This document shows positions 32,756 through 39,715 of a stretch of 64,000 bases of DNA, piece by piece. A program made the translations under genes and the position numbers. The notes beneath the pieces are model-generated. The model saw only the letters and a list, made by a program, of their open reading frames with translations, made no database searches and was not told the origin of the DNA. The DNA comes from Martinezella tropici (GTDB taxonomy: Bacteria > Pseudomonadota > Alphaproteobacteria > Rhizobiales > Rhizobiaceae). Within the stretch, counting starts at the first letter, position 1; each line of letters starts with the position of its first letter. Location: NCBI GenBank assembly GCA_000799755.1, contig JUHI01000004.1, positions 310,001 to 374,000 on the forward strand, written 5' to 3'.

Positions 32756-34299
32756 GCCGCACCGCCTTCAGGGGCGCCCGCCTGGTTGCCCCAAAACTCC
32801 CACTTGCCATTGAGCCGGATATCCCCCGGCTGCAGGCTCTCCTTGCGCTGGAAAAGCTCCAGCTTGCGCATGTCGGGATATAGCCGCTCGATTTCTTCGG
32901 CGAACCAGACTGGCTTGCGGCTATGCTCGGTCTTCACCTCGCTATACAGGCTTTCCGGCTTTGCCGTGTAGAGGTCGATACCGGGGAAGTTGCCGCGCTT
33001 GCAGATGATCAGATGTTCGGTTCTGTCGCGCACCCATCGGCCCATGCCGATGTTGACCTTGTCCCACGTGATCATGCTGACGTAGGTGAAGCCCCACGCC
33101 TTGATGATCCTCAGCGCATCGTCGAGCCGGTTCGTCGTCGTCCAGAAATAGAGTATGGCGTCTTGCGTGAACGGGCTGCGGTCGCCAGCGCAAAGCGCCA
33201 TCAACTCGTCAACCGTCATTGCAGGATAAGGCAACCCCTTGTCCTGCCCTGTCTCGTCGCTCCATGCCTCCTGCTGCCACGGCACATCGCAATACCCAAC
33301 GGCATAGGCGGCACGTGGCATTTCACCGGCCACCCGCTTGCCCTGTTCGGCAATGTGATTGATGACCGCCGTGCGGATCATGCGGGAATGCTGCAGGCGT
33401 TTGGTGCGGTTTTCCTTCGCGTCCGCAGCCTTGCGTTTTTCTTCGGCAAGTGCCGCATCGACGTAAAGCACCTGCTTGTCCTGCGGAACCTGCTTGAGCC
33501 GGTCGAGGAACGTGCCATTGTCGAGGCGGGAACCGCGCACACGGTGCAATGCCATGTCGACGATCTTTTCGCCGCGCGATGCGTCCCGCTGGATGGTCCG
33601 CTTATCCTGACCTGTCGCTTGAGCGGTCGATTCAGCAAACGACAACTTGTCGCTTGCTGCGTTTTGGCGAGCGCGACCACCTGAAACGTGCTGTGCCGTC
33701 TCCGGGTGCTTTTCGAGATAGATTTCCTTGCGCCGCGCGATGAAGAGCGCCCGATCAGCCGCCGTCAGTTCGGCACGGCATAGGTTTTCGTCGATCTCCC
33801 AAAGTTCACGGTCAAGGTCGTCAAAGGGCTGGTGGAAGCAAAGCACCTTGTCCCATCCAAGCTGCTTTGCGGTCTGCAGGCGATGCAGCCCCGCAGATAG
33901 ATTGACGCGCTCGTCGCCTTCCTGCCCTTGAACCGTGATCGGCGTTTGCTGACCGATTTCGAGGAAGGATGGCTTGAGCGCATCGACCTTGGCTTGATCT
34001 GCGAGACGCAGACGTGTTCCGACCTCAATGCTTACAATGCTACGCCAGACAGCAATGCGCCCTATCGACGGCCCCAGCTCAGGCTCAACGACTGTCTCCA
34101 ACGTGCGATATTTCTTGACTGCTAACTCTGTTGGATACCAGCGTGCCGCATCTTTCTTGTCCCGCTGGAGCAGTCCCTTGCCATTGAGGCGAGCGCATGC
34201 GTTGCGGTCGCCGACTGCGGATTCGACATACACACCTTCGGCGACCGCCGTTGTGATGATGCGTACCGCCCTTTCGCCAGATGTTGGAGCGCGCGCCAT
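32752..34299 (-). CDS. ParB-like/MT-A70 adenine methyltransferase fusion protein
   Basis: The start at 34299 has AGGAGG eight bases upstream and an ATGA overlap with the preceding gene. The 515-residue product has three parts. A winged-helix-like N-terminus comes first (about 1-70). A ParB/Srx-type domain follows (about 90-200, with AGLHRLQTAKQLGW and ENLCRAELTAADRALFIARR). The C-terminal MT-A70 N6-adenine methyltransferase domain (about 300-510) contains YCDVPWQQEAW and FWTTTNRLDDAL. The usual catalytic DPPW is DVPW here. ParB-methyltransferase fusions occur in phages and may methylate phage DNA or regulate genes. Activity with the DVPW variant is uncertain. Confidence 0.75.
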   Translation of the reverse strand: MARAPTSGERAVRIITTAVAEGVYVESAVGDRNACARLNGKGLLQRDKKDAARWYPTELAVKKYRTLETVVEPELGPSIGRIAVWRSIVSIEVGTRLRLADQAKVDALKPSFLEIGQQTPITVQGQEGDERVNLSAGLHRLQTAKQLGWDKVLCFHQPFDDLDRELWEIDENLCRAELTAADRALFIARRKEIYLEKHPETAQHVSGGRARQNAASDKLSFAESTAQATGQDKRTIQRDASRGEKIVDMALHRVRGSRLDNGTFLDRLKQVPQDKQVLYVDAALAEEKRKAADAKENRTKRLQHSRMIRTAVINHIAEQGKRVAGEMPRAAYAVGYCDVPWQQEAWSDETGQDKGLPYPAMTVDELMALCAGDRSPFTQDAILYFWTTTNRLDDALRIIKAWGFTYVSMITWDKVNIGMGRWVRDRTEHLIICKRGNFPGIDLYTAKPESLYSEVKTEHSRKPVWFAEEIERLYPDMRKLELFQRKESLQPGDIRLNGKWEFWGNQAGAPEGGAA

Positions 34300-34532
34300 C
34301 ACTCGCACCTCCTAAGTCGGTCGAGGTAGGCTTCGCCCTTGAACGTCACGACATAGCCGCCGGGAACGCCGACGAAGCAGAGCATTCCGGCTCGCACGCA
34401 GGCCGATGCGGCCGGCAAGTCTAGTTCGTTGATCTGGACCGGTTCAGGCCGGGAATGGAAAACGCGCCGCAAAAGGGCGCGTGCAACTCCACCAATGGGC
34501 GGATCAGTATCGAAGGTGAAAGCCGCCATCAT
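34299..34532 (-). CDS. Small early phage protein
   Basis: This 77-residue protein starts MMAAFTFDTDPPIGGVARALLRR and ends YVVTFKGEAYLDRLRRCE. The C-terminal part resembles the wing of a small winged-helix domain (VGVPGGYVVTFKGEAYL). It overlaps both neighbours by ATGA in the early operon. Function unknown. Confidence 0.5.
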   Translation of the reverse strand: MMAAFTFDTDPPIGGVARALLRRVFHSRPEPVQINELDLPAASACVRAGMLCFVGVPGGYVVTFKGEAYLDRLRRCE

Positions 34533-35026
34533 TCGGAGCCGCCCACGACATGAAGGCCCGCTTTCGCGCCGCCGGTTGCAATGACGATGGCAAGCGCCTG
34601 GCGGAAGGCGGAAAGACCGCGCTCGATATCGGCCGCGTGCCGGTCCATCGAGTATGCTTCGGCCGGCGTCACATAGGCATCCGCCATCGCGGCCGCGCCG
34701 GTTGCCATCAGCGCCGCCGCCTTCTGCAGAACGTCGGAATAGGAGCTGAGAACGTTGACGTTCGCCACGCGGTCGGTCTCAGGGTCGGAGAGACGCCGGC
34801 CGTTCAGCTCGGCCATGGCCTGCGTGACGACGGGAACGCCGCATTCCGATTCAAGCGCGTAGACGACAGATAGCGGCATAAGATCGGTGTCGCGTCCGTT
34901 GTTCATGCGGCCGATATGGCTTGCGGACACGGAAGAGACTTCGGCCGCGCGCTCGATGCCGCCGACCAGCTTGATAAGGTCGCGTTGTGCGGCTTTGACG
35001 CGGTGGAACCAGGCATCGGAAGACAT
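34529..35026 (-). CDS. Helix-turn-helix early regulatory protein (CII-like position)
   Basis: The 165-residue protein has an HTH-like segment (DLIKLVGGIERAAEVSSVSASHIGRMNNGRD, about 17-47). A helical region follows, with an AAALMATGAAAMADAY stretch and a C-terminal ERGLSAFRQALAIVIATGG helix. It is the first gene of the early minus-strand operon and is preceded by two copies of a TTCCC...GGGAA palindrome. Position suggests a CII-like activator or regulator of the early operon; activity is inferred. Confidence 0.6.
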   Translation of the reverse strand: MSSDAWFHRVKAAQRDLIKLVGGIERAAEVSSVSASHIGRMNNGRDTDLMPLSVVYALESECGVPVVTQAMAELNGRRLSDPETDRVANVNVLSSYSDVLQKAAALMATGAAAMADAYVTPAEAYSMDRHAADIERGLSAFRQALAIVIATGGAKAGLHVVGGSE

Positions 35027-35036
35027 GCAAAATCCT

Positions 35037-35079
35037 TTCCCGCGCCGGGAAATCCGGGCGGCTTTTCCCGTGGTGGGAA
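35037..35079. promoter_or_regulatory. Paired palindromic operators upstream of the early operon
   Basis: TTCCCGCGCCGGGAA (35037-35051) and TTCCCGTGGTGGGAA (35065-35079) are 15-bp palindromic sites with centres 28 bp apart. They lie just before the HTH gene that starts at 35026. They differ from the CI-type operators at 35447-35517, so a second regulator, perhaps the Cro-like protein or the HTH protein itself, is expected to bind here. Confidence 0.6.
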
Positions 35080-35183
35080 TGGGTTCGAAATGTGAAAAGT
35101 CAGACCGTCAGCAGATCACGGGGGACCGCATGAGAGAGGCAACCAGTCGGGCAGGGGCGAAAGAGCCAGTGGAGAGCCGCCGT

Positions 35184-35432
35184 TCATTCAGCGGCCTCTG
35201 GAATGCGGGATGGGCGAGGCACCTCTGCGGGCCAATCAACATCCGTCGGCCAATTGTCGCTAAGCCAAGTAATAGCCCGACCGATGCGACGAACGCCGAC
35301 ATCAGACCCAGCACGAATGGCGGTTAGCCGTTTCCCATCCATGAATATACGGTTCGACAATGTCGCTTCCGCGATCTTGGTCGAGAAACAAAACCCCTCA
35401 ACGAGCTTTAAAAGATGTGCGATCTGCTCCAT
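35184..35432 (-). CDS. Small Cro-like regulator
   Basis: From ATG 35432 the 82-residue protein reads MEQIAHLLKLVEGFCFSTKIAEATLSNRIFMDGKRLTAIRAGSD. This is a helix-turn-helix pattern shared by small regulators divergent from the repressor in rhizobial prophages. A WLSDNWPTDVDWP tail follows. It is transcribed leftward from a promoter overlapped by a CI-type operator, the arrangement of lambda cro. A longer start at 35453 lies inside the promoter and is rejected. Confidence 0.65.
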   Translation of the reverse strand: MEQIAHLLKLVEGFCFSTKIAEATLSNRIFMDGKRLTAIRAGSDVGVRRIGRAITWLSDNWPTDVDWPAEVPRPSRIPEAAE

Positions 35433-35440
35433 GACGCGGA

Positions 35441-35469
35441 ATATGAGGGACATATCCCCTATATGTCAA
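35441..35469 (-). promoter_or_regulatory. Leftward early promoter overlapping an operator
   Basis: Read on the minus strand, TTGACA (35469-35464), a 17-base spacer and TCATAT (35446-35441) make a good sigma70-type promoter. The spacer contains the GGGACATATCCC operator (35447-35458), so repressor binding would block RNA polymerase. The promoter drives the Cro-like gene starting at 35432. Confidence 0.7.
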
Positions 35470-35517
35470 CGGGAAATGTCCCTCTGCGCTCATTGCTCTA
35501 AATAAGGGATAATTCCC
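35447..35517. promoter_or_regulatory. Three CI-type operators in the immunity region
   Basis: GGGACATATCCC (35447-35458), GGGAAATGTCCC (35471-35482) and GGGATAATTCCC (35506-35517) share the palindromic frame GGGA-N4-TCCC. The first overlaps the leftward promoter. The third ends two bases before the repressor start codon, so the repressor probably represses its own gene. Two further copies lie at 36210-36251. Confidence 0.75.
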
Positions 35518-35519
35518 TC

Positions 35520-36134
35520 ATGAGCGAAGTCGTGAAAAAAGACATCATTGCGCGAGTAGAGAAGCGGGCGAAAGAGCTGAAAATGTCAGTTCGCGCGGTT
35601 TCTCTTGCTGCTGGATTCGGCCCTGATCTTATACGAGACTGGAAGGGGCCGAAGGCAGCGTTGCCACGTATCGACACATTACAACAGGTCGCGCGAGCGT
35701 TGAGAGTGTCTGCTGGTTGGCTTGCCTTCGGCGAGAACGCAGAACTCCCAAAGGCCAAGGAAATCCCCCACATATCATGGGTGGCAGCAGGCCATTTCTC
35801 AGAAGCTCCGGCCCATTGGGACAACGGCGACCATGAAAAAGTCGTTGCCGATGGACTGCGCGCAGGAACACACTTTGCTCTGACGGTTAGAGGCGAATCA
35901 ATGAATCTCATTGCGCCTGAAGGTTCGACCATCATTGTCAACGCAGATGATAGAGAGCTAGTGTCGCGAGCATACTATGTATTTCGCCAGAACGAAGAAG
36001 CGACTTTTAAGCAGTTCATGGCCAATCCCGACAGGCTTGAACCGGTTTCGACAGATCGTTCATACGAGGCTCTTCCCATCACTCCCGACACGACAGTTGT
36101 TGGAAGAGTGGAGCGAATCATCATTCCAGTTTAG
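35520..36134 (+). CDS. Phage repressor, CI/LexA-like with S24 peptidase domain
   Basis: The 204-residue protein has an N-terminal HTH (about residues 22-68, SVRAVSLAAGFGPDLIRDWKG). The S24 autoprotease domain carries the probable cleavage site Ala90-Gly91, the nucleophile Ser127 in VRGESMN and the general base Lys164 in ATFKQF. RecA-stimulated self-cleavage would induce the prophage after DNA damage. It is divergent from the Cro-like gene and followed by an intrinsic terminator. The overlapping operator just before the start indicates autoregulation. Confidence 0.9.
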   Translation: MSEVVKKDIIARVEKRAKELKMSVRAVSLAAGFGPDLIRDWKGPKAALPRIDTLQQVARALRVSAGWLAFGENAELPKAKEIPHISWVAAGHFSEAPAHWDNGDHEKVVADGLRAGTHFALTVRGESMNLIAPEGSTIIVNADDRELVSRAYYVFRQNEEATFKQFMANPDRLEPVSTDRSYEALPITPDTTVVGRVERIIIPV

Positions 36135-36165
36135 CCAAACTCGGTCATATATCCCGCACTTCAAC

Positions 36166-36189
36166 AGCCCGCCGCGTCGCGGGCTTTTT
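36166..36189 (+). terminator. Intrinsic terminator after the repressor gene
   Basis: AGCCCGC (36166-36172) pairs with GCGGGCT (36179-36185) over a 6-base loop and is followed by a T-run. It lies 32 bases after the repressor stop and would end its transcript. Confidence 0.8.
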
Positions 36190-36209
36190 GATGCTCTTCG
36201 CCCCAATGA

Positions 36210-36251
36210 GGGACATATCCCTTTTTTTAACTTGACGAGGGGATATGTCCC
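36210..36251. promoter_or_regulatory. Two further CI-type operators at a second promoter
   Basis: GGGACATATCCC (36210-36221) and GGGATATGTCCC (36240-36251) are the same site in the two orientations, with centres 30 bp apart. TTGACG (36232-36237) between them resembles a -35 box for plus-strand transcription; the -10 is weak. The repressor may thus also control a transcript running toward the integration genes. Confidence 0.65.
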
Positions 36252-36310
36252 GCATTAGCCTTGAATGCATCCGGTGACCTCCTCCTCCCATCCCGGATAC
36301 CGCGAAAGGT

Positions 36311-36338
36311 GCCGCCACCCTTCCTCATGGGTGGCGGC
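36311..36338. terminator. 10-bp stem-loop, possible terminator
   Basis: GCCGCCACCC and GGGTGGCGGC form a perfect 10-bp GC-rich stem around an 8-base loop. It lies 33 bases after the end of the minus-strand secreted-protein gene. There is no T-run on either side, so termination would be atypical; an RNA-stability hairpin is the alternative. Confidence 0.4.
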
Positions 36339-36371
36339 ATCGCGGTCGCAGGGAAAAGGAGACGTCAGTTG

Positions 36372-36710
36372 TTATTTCTCTTTGAGAAGTCCGCGCTCAT
36401 TTTTGCCGTTCGGCCCATACAAGGTCAGTGCGGTCGAGCAGATGGCTTGCTCGGTTTTTCCGGCCCATGGCGCTTCCTGCCGCCGTGCCTCCGCAAAAAC
36501 CTCTCGTCGATCTTGATCGACGTCAAGGTTGATGCCGTAGCTGGCTACGAGCGGCACCACTGGCCCATAGAGGTCGAGTTCAATGCGCGGGCACAACTTC
36601 TGAAACGCCAGCACACGCGCGAGCGTCTCAATGGCGTCCTGCCTTTCATCGGCATGCGTACCGCCGGCAAGCGACACGAAAATCGCGACCGCACAAAACA
36701 GTCTTTTCAT
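36372..36710 (-). CDS. Small secreted protein
   Basis: From MKRLFCAVAIFVSLAGGTHA (36710) the 112-residue protein has a classical signal peptide of about 20 residues. The mature domain is helical with two cysteines (about 40 and 90). It is alone on the minus strand between the repressor and the integration genes, a typical place for lysogenic conversion genes. Periplasmic location is predicted; function unknown. Confidence 0.55.
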   Translation of the reverse strand: MKRLFCAVAIFVSLAGGTHADERQDAIETLARVLAFQKLCPRIELDLYGPVVPLVASYGINLDVDQDRREVFAEARRQEAPWAGKTEQAICSTALTLYGPNGKNERGLLKEK

Positions 36711-36803
36711 TTGTACCCCCACTCAACCCACCCTTGCACCTTGGCACATTCGGCCGCCGAGGCAAGGGACTCGTATCAGGCCGATAGAAACCGGAGCCTT
36801 CAC

Positions 36804-36992
36804 ATGTCCAAGTCCAAGATTTCAGCTGCCGACCAGATCGATATCAAGCTTGTCGTCAACGCCACCGTCGAGCGCGGATCGATGACGGAAAATCAGATTC
36901 TGGCCCTTGGCATCAGCCGCGAAAGCTATGTTCGGAATATTCCGCATATCGCTGCCGAGCTGCGCGCTCGTAACATCGACTGCGCAGCCTAA
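36804..36992 (+). CDS. Small hypothetical protein
   Basis: ATG 36804 is preceded by GGAGCC and gives 62 residues, MSKSKISAADQIDIKLVVNATVERGSMTENQILALGISRESYVRNIP and so on. The helical, HTH-like pattern in the second half (ENQILALGISRESYVRNI) suggests DNA binding but is too short for certainty. It is the first of a tight plus-strand gene run that ends with the integrase. Confidence 0.55.
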   Translation: MSKSKISAADQIDIKLVVNATVERGSMTENQILALGISRESYVRNIPHIAAELRARNIDCAA

Positions 36993-36995
36993 GCC

Positions 36996-37175
36996 ATGAA
37001 CCATTTCACCCCCTTGCGCATCCCGTATCGACGCCGCTCGCTTGCCGGCCGCGTCCTGATCGCTGCTTGCGTGGCCGCTTCGTCGGCCTCGCTGCTGGTC
37101 GCCGCCAACAACATCGCCAAGACGTGGCACGCCGCATCGAGCATCGGCCGGCCCGTCGTCGCCGGAGGGAACTGA
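36996..37175 (+). CDS. Very small single-pass membrane protein
   Basis: ATG 36996 opens a 59-residue frame with a basic N-terminus (RIPYRRRSLAGR) and one hydrophobic segment (about residues 20-38, VLIAACVAASSASLLVAA). It starts three bases after the previous stop and ends one base before the next start, so it is embedded in the operon. Function unknown. Confidence 0.5.
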   Translation: MNHFTPLRIPYRRRSLAGRVLIAACVAASSASLLVAANNIAKTWHAASSIGRPVVAGGN

Positions 37176-37176
37176 C

Positions 37177-37527
37177 ATGGCCAGACACAATCAAAAGCTG
37201 CCCGACCGTGAAAAGCTTATCGAACATCTCTTAGCCGGCATGGATCGCCACACCATTGCCGCGCGCTACCAGGTGCAGGTCGGCACAGTTCGCCAGCGCT
37301 TCGCCAATCTCGACATGATCGCAATCGAGCGCGAAATCATGTTAAGCCGGAAACCCGCACCCAAGCCTGAAACGCAGTTGCGGCCAGGCACGCGCATAGC
37401 GGCCGACCGGATCGTCATCACGCGCGCCTATTCGGCCGGCGAATTGGGCGGCTCCATCCTGCGCAGCATCTCGCTACCCCGAGTCTCCTATCACGCGGCC
37501 TATCTGCGGGAGGCCGGCCGATGCTGA
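37177..37527 (+). CDS. Helix-turn-helix-like protein
   Basis: The 116-residue basic protein contains DREKLIEHLLAGMDRHTIAARYQVQVGTVRQRFANLD (about 10-46), a good match to an HTH of the homeodomain-like type. The C-terminal half is less structured and includes a PRVSYHAAYLREAG segment. GGAGGG lies shortly upstream. It overlaps the next gene by seven bases. A regulator in the integration or lysogeny module is likely. Confidence 0.55.
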   Translation: MARHNQKLPDREKLIEHLLAGMDRHTIAARYQVQVGTVRQRFANLDMIAIEREIMLSRKPAPKPETQLRPGTRIAADRIVITRAYSAGELGGSILRSISLPRVSYHAAYLREAGRC

Positions 37528-38024
37528 AGGAATTCGAAGGAACCAAATATTGCCCCTTTGATTGGCTCGATGAAGTGGTGCCGGTGCTGGCCGACGATCC
37601 CGCCGACATCGTCTTTGCCGGTGGCCCGACCGGCTGGCTGATGTTGGCTGACGAACATGAGCAGGACGAGGAAGAGGCTTCGTGCCGTCGACCCCTCGAA
37701 CCCGGCCAGGTCGTCCAGTTTGGCGCAACCCGCGTCTACGGCACCTTTGAAATGTGGATTGGCGACGATGGCGGCTATGATTTTCCGGAGCCGTATCCGG
37801 CCGATGCCACACATTTTCGACTGGCAGACGGCGACGACTTGGACATGCACGACAGCATCGACGAGTTGGTGAAGGCAGGTAGCCCGGAGGATTTGGCGAG
37901 GAACACGCCATTGGAGCCGGGAAGCTACGGTGTCGACATCTGGTATTGGTCCGATCCGATCCCGTTCCGCTTCGAAGTCGAGGACGGCAAGCCGAAGTTC
38001 GTTCGTTGTGCGGGGGTCTCATGA
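37521..38024 (+). CDS. Hypothetical acidic protein
   Basis: This 167-residue acidic protein has a WLDEVVPVLADDPADIVFAGG N-terminal part and a beta-rich middle with many Asp/Gly turns (GDDGGYDFPEPYP). There are no membrane segments. It overlaps both neighbours (seven bases before, ATGA after). Such acidic beta-rich proteins sometimes mimic DNA, but that is speculative here. Confidence 0.45.
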   Translation: MLKEFEGTKYCPFDWLDEVVPVLADDPADIVFAGGPTGWLMLADEHEQDEEEASCRRPLEPGQVVQFGATRVYGTFEMWIGDDGGYDFPEPYPADATHFRLADGDDLDMHDSIDELVKAGSPEDLARNTPLEPGSYGVDIWYWSDPIPFRFEVEDGKPKFVRCAGVS

Positions 38025-38308
38025 AAGCTCTCCGCGCTGAAATCCTGCCGTCATCCCTGCCGCCGATCGGTATCAGCCGTGAACAGGCGGCCGCCCTCGT
38101 GGGTATCGGTACAAGCCTCTTTGACAAGGCCGTCGACATCGGAACGATGCCCAAACCTCGTATGATTGGCGAAAGGCTGGTCTATGACGTTGGCGAACTG
38201 ATCGACGCTTTCAAGAAACTTCCTCACAAGGGCGGCGAGCAGGATGAGCTTGACGCAACCTTCGTAGCGGGCAATGCTTTCGACAATGCCAAAAAAGCTC
38301 AACGATAA
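38021..38308 (+). CDS. AlpA/excisionase-like HTH protein
   Basis: The 95-residue protein has a MerR/AlpA-type DNA-binding pattern: GISREQAAALVGIGTSLFDKAVDIGTMPKPRMIGERLVYDVGELIDAF. It starts by ATGA overlap and its 3' end overlaps the integrase start region by about 20 bases. Small proteins of this type directly upstream of an integrase usually act as excisionases or integrase regulators. Confidence 0.7.
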   Translation: MKALRAEILPSSLPPIGISREQAAALVGIGTSLFDKAVDIGTMPKPRMIGERLVYDVGELIDAFKKLPHKGGEQDELDATFVAGNAFDNAKKAQR

Positions 38309-39377
38309 ACTGCCCAAAGGCGTTAGCCTCGATCGTGACTGGCGCAGCCGCGAGGCGCGTTACTATTTTCGCGCGCCGGGAAAGAGCAAGGTCCGCCTGC
38401 GCGAGACGCCGGGCACAGAAGCCTTTGACAAAGAGGTCGCTTGCGCGCGTCTCGGCGTCCCCTACGAGCCGGAAGGCGCGAAGCCGGCGCCGCCGATCCT
38501 CAACCGCAAACATGCGGCCGGAACCGTCGATTGGCTACTGGAAGAATATAAGCGGCGCATCAAAGGCAAGATCAACGACACGCTTTTGGCGAGGCGGTCG
38601 ACCATTCTTGAGGATGTTTGCGACTATAAGTATGGCGAGAAGCGCTGCGGAGAGTTGCCCTACAAGGATATGATGCGCCGTCATGTCCTGGAAATGCGCG
38701 ATGCGCTGCGGGAGACGCCAGGCGCGCAGAATGAAATCGTGCGCGCCATATCGGCAATGTACTCGTGGGCGATCGAGAACGATATCGAAGACGTGCAAAG
38801 CAATCCCGCTTCAAAAATCAAGCTGCTCTATTCCGGCGACGGCTTCCACACATGGACTGTCGAGGAGGTTCGGCAGTATGAGGCAGCGCACCCGGCCGGC
38901 AGCAAGGCAAGGCTGATGCTGCACCTGGCGCTCTATACCGGGCTGCGGCTGAACAACCTCGCCATTCTTGGCCGGCAGCATATCCGCGACGGCGTTCTCA
39001 CCATCCGCCCGGAGAAGACGAAGAAAACCAGCAACGTCACGGTCGAGATCCCGGTGCTGTCGGTACTGCAGACGACCATCGACGAAAGCCCGCTCGGAAA
39101 CATGACGTTCCTCGTCAACGAGTTCGGCAAGCCTTTCACGACTAAAGGCTTGGGAAACAAGATGCGGGACTGGTGCAACGAGGCGAAGCTCTTTCACTGC
39201 ACAACCCACGGCCTACGTAAAGCCGGCGCTACGATCGCAGCGGAGAACGGCGCGACTGACGAAGAGCTGATGGCCATTTTCGGCTGGACGACGAAGAATC
39301 AGACCACGCGCTACACCAAGAAGGCACGGCGGAAAAAGATCGCTGCAGGCGCAATAAACAAGCTGCTGCCGACCTGA
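38286..39377 (+). CDS. Phage tyrosine integrase
   Basis: From ATG 38286 the 363-residue protein has an N-terminal core-binding domain (about 75-170) and a catalytic domain with Arg221 (TGLRLNN), a lysine near 246, His308 and Arg311 (HGLRKA), Trp334 in place of the second His, and Tyr343 (TTRYTKKA). It catalyses site-specific recombination between attP and attB. The adjacent tRNA-Leu 3' half is the likely integration core. An upstream in-frame ATG at 38274 is an alternative start. Confidence 0.92.
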   Translation: MPKKLNDKLPKGVSLDRDWRSREARYYFRAPGKSKVRLRETPGTEAFDKEVACARLGVPYEPEGAKPAPPILNRKHAAGTVDWLLEEYKRRIKGKINDTLLARRSTILEDVCDYKYGEKRCGELPYKDMMRRHVLEMRDALRETPGAQNEIVRAISAMYSWAIENDIEDVQSNPASKIKLLYSGDGFHTWTVEEVRQYEAAHPAGSKARLMLHLALYTGLRLNNLAILGRQHIRDGVLTIRPEKTKKTSNVTVEIPVLSVLQTTIDESPLGNMTFLVNEFGKPFTTKGLGNKMRDWCNEAKLFHCTTHGLRKAGATIAAENGATDEELMAIFGWTTKNQTTRYTKKARRKKIAAGAINKLLPT

Positions 39378-39404
39378 GCCGAAGAACAAAAGTGGCTCAT
39401 TTTT
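39375..39404 (+). terminator. Intrinsic terminator after the phage integrase
   Basis: TGAGCC (39375-39380) pairs with GGCTCA (39394-39399) and is followed by TTTTT. The stem begins in the stop codon of the integrase. The loop is long (13 bases), so strength is moderate. Confidence 0.5.
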
Positions 39405-39443
39405 GTCCCACGCCTTTTGAGGTAATTAAATGTGGGGCAAAAA
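39400..39443. repeat. Inverted repeat near the attachment site
   Basis: TTTTTGTCCCAC (39400-39411) and GTGGGGCAAAAA (39432-39443) form a 12-bp inverted repeat with one mismatch. The position, 40 bp from the tRNA fragment on the phage side, fits arm-type integrase binding sites. Confidence 0.5.
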
Positions 39444-39484
39444 TTGGTAAATTCGCAAGGAAAATCAACGGCGAATTTTATGAG

Positions 39485-39537
39485 TGGTGCCCCATGCCGG
39501 AGTCGAACCAGCACTTCTTTCGAAACTCGATTTTGAG
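39485..39537 (-). tRNA. 3' half of tRNA-Leu(CAA), attachment-site core
   Basis: On the minus strand the sequence gives the anticodon loop CTCAAAA (39537-39531, anticodon CAA) and the 3' anticodon strand TCGAG. The variable arm follows, then the T arm GCTGG-TTCGACT-CCGGC (39512-39496), the acceptor strand ATGGGGC and ACCA (39488-39485). The 5' half (acceptor GCCCCAT, D arm) is absent from the adjoining DNA, so this is a partial copy. It lies between two integrases and marks the junction of two elements that target tRNA-Leu. Confidence 0.8.
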
Positions 39538-39667
39538 AGACCCCAGATGCCCTATCCTTTGTGTATCCGGGGGTATCCGTTTTCCCGATAACCGACTGTC
39601 AGCACTAGCTTTTTTCGGATATCGAGTCACCCATACCTAACCGGATGTACGCCACGGTTGGCTTTCT

Positions 39668-39688
39668 AGGTGCACCTATATTGCACCT
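39668..39688. repeat. Inverted repeat AGGTGCA/TGCACCT before the island integrase
   Basis: AGGTGCA (39668-39674), a 7-base spacer and TGCACCT (39682-39688) form a perfect inverted repeat; TGCACCT also occurs as a direct repeat (39671-39677). Lying 28 bp before the island integrase and 130 bp from the tRNA fragment, it may be an integrase arm site or an operator. Confidence 0.5.
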
Positions 39689-39715
39689 GAAAACCGGCCT
39701 CATCGGAGGTTAGGA

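Noticed and set aside
39392..39640. 82-residue plus-strand frame over the tRNA-Leu fragment
   Set aside because: It covers the attachment site and tRNA sequence; no protein-like features.
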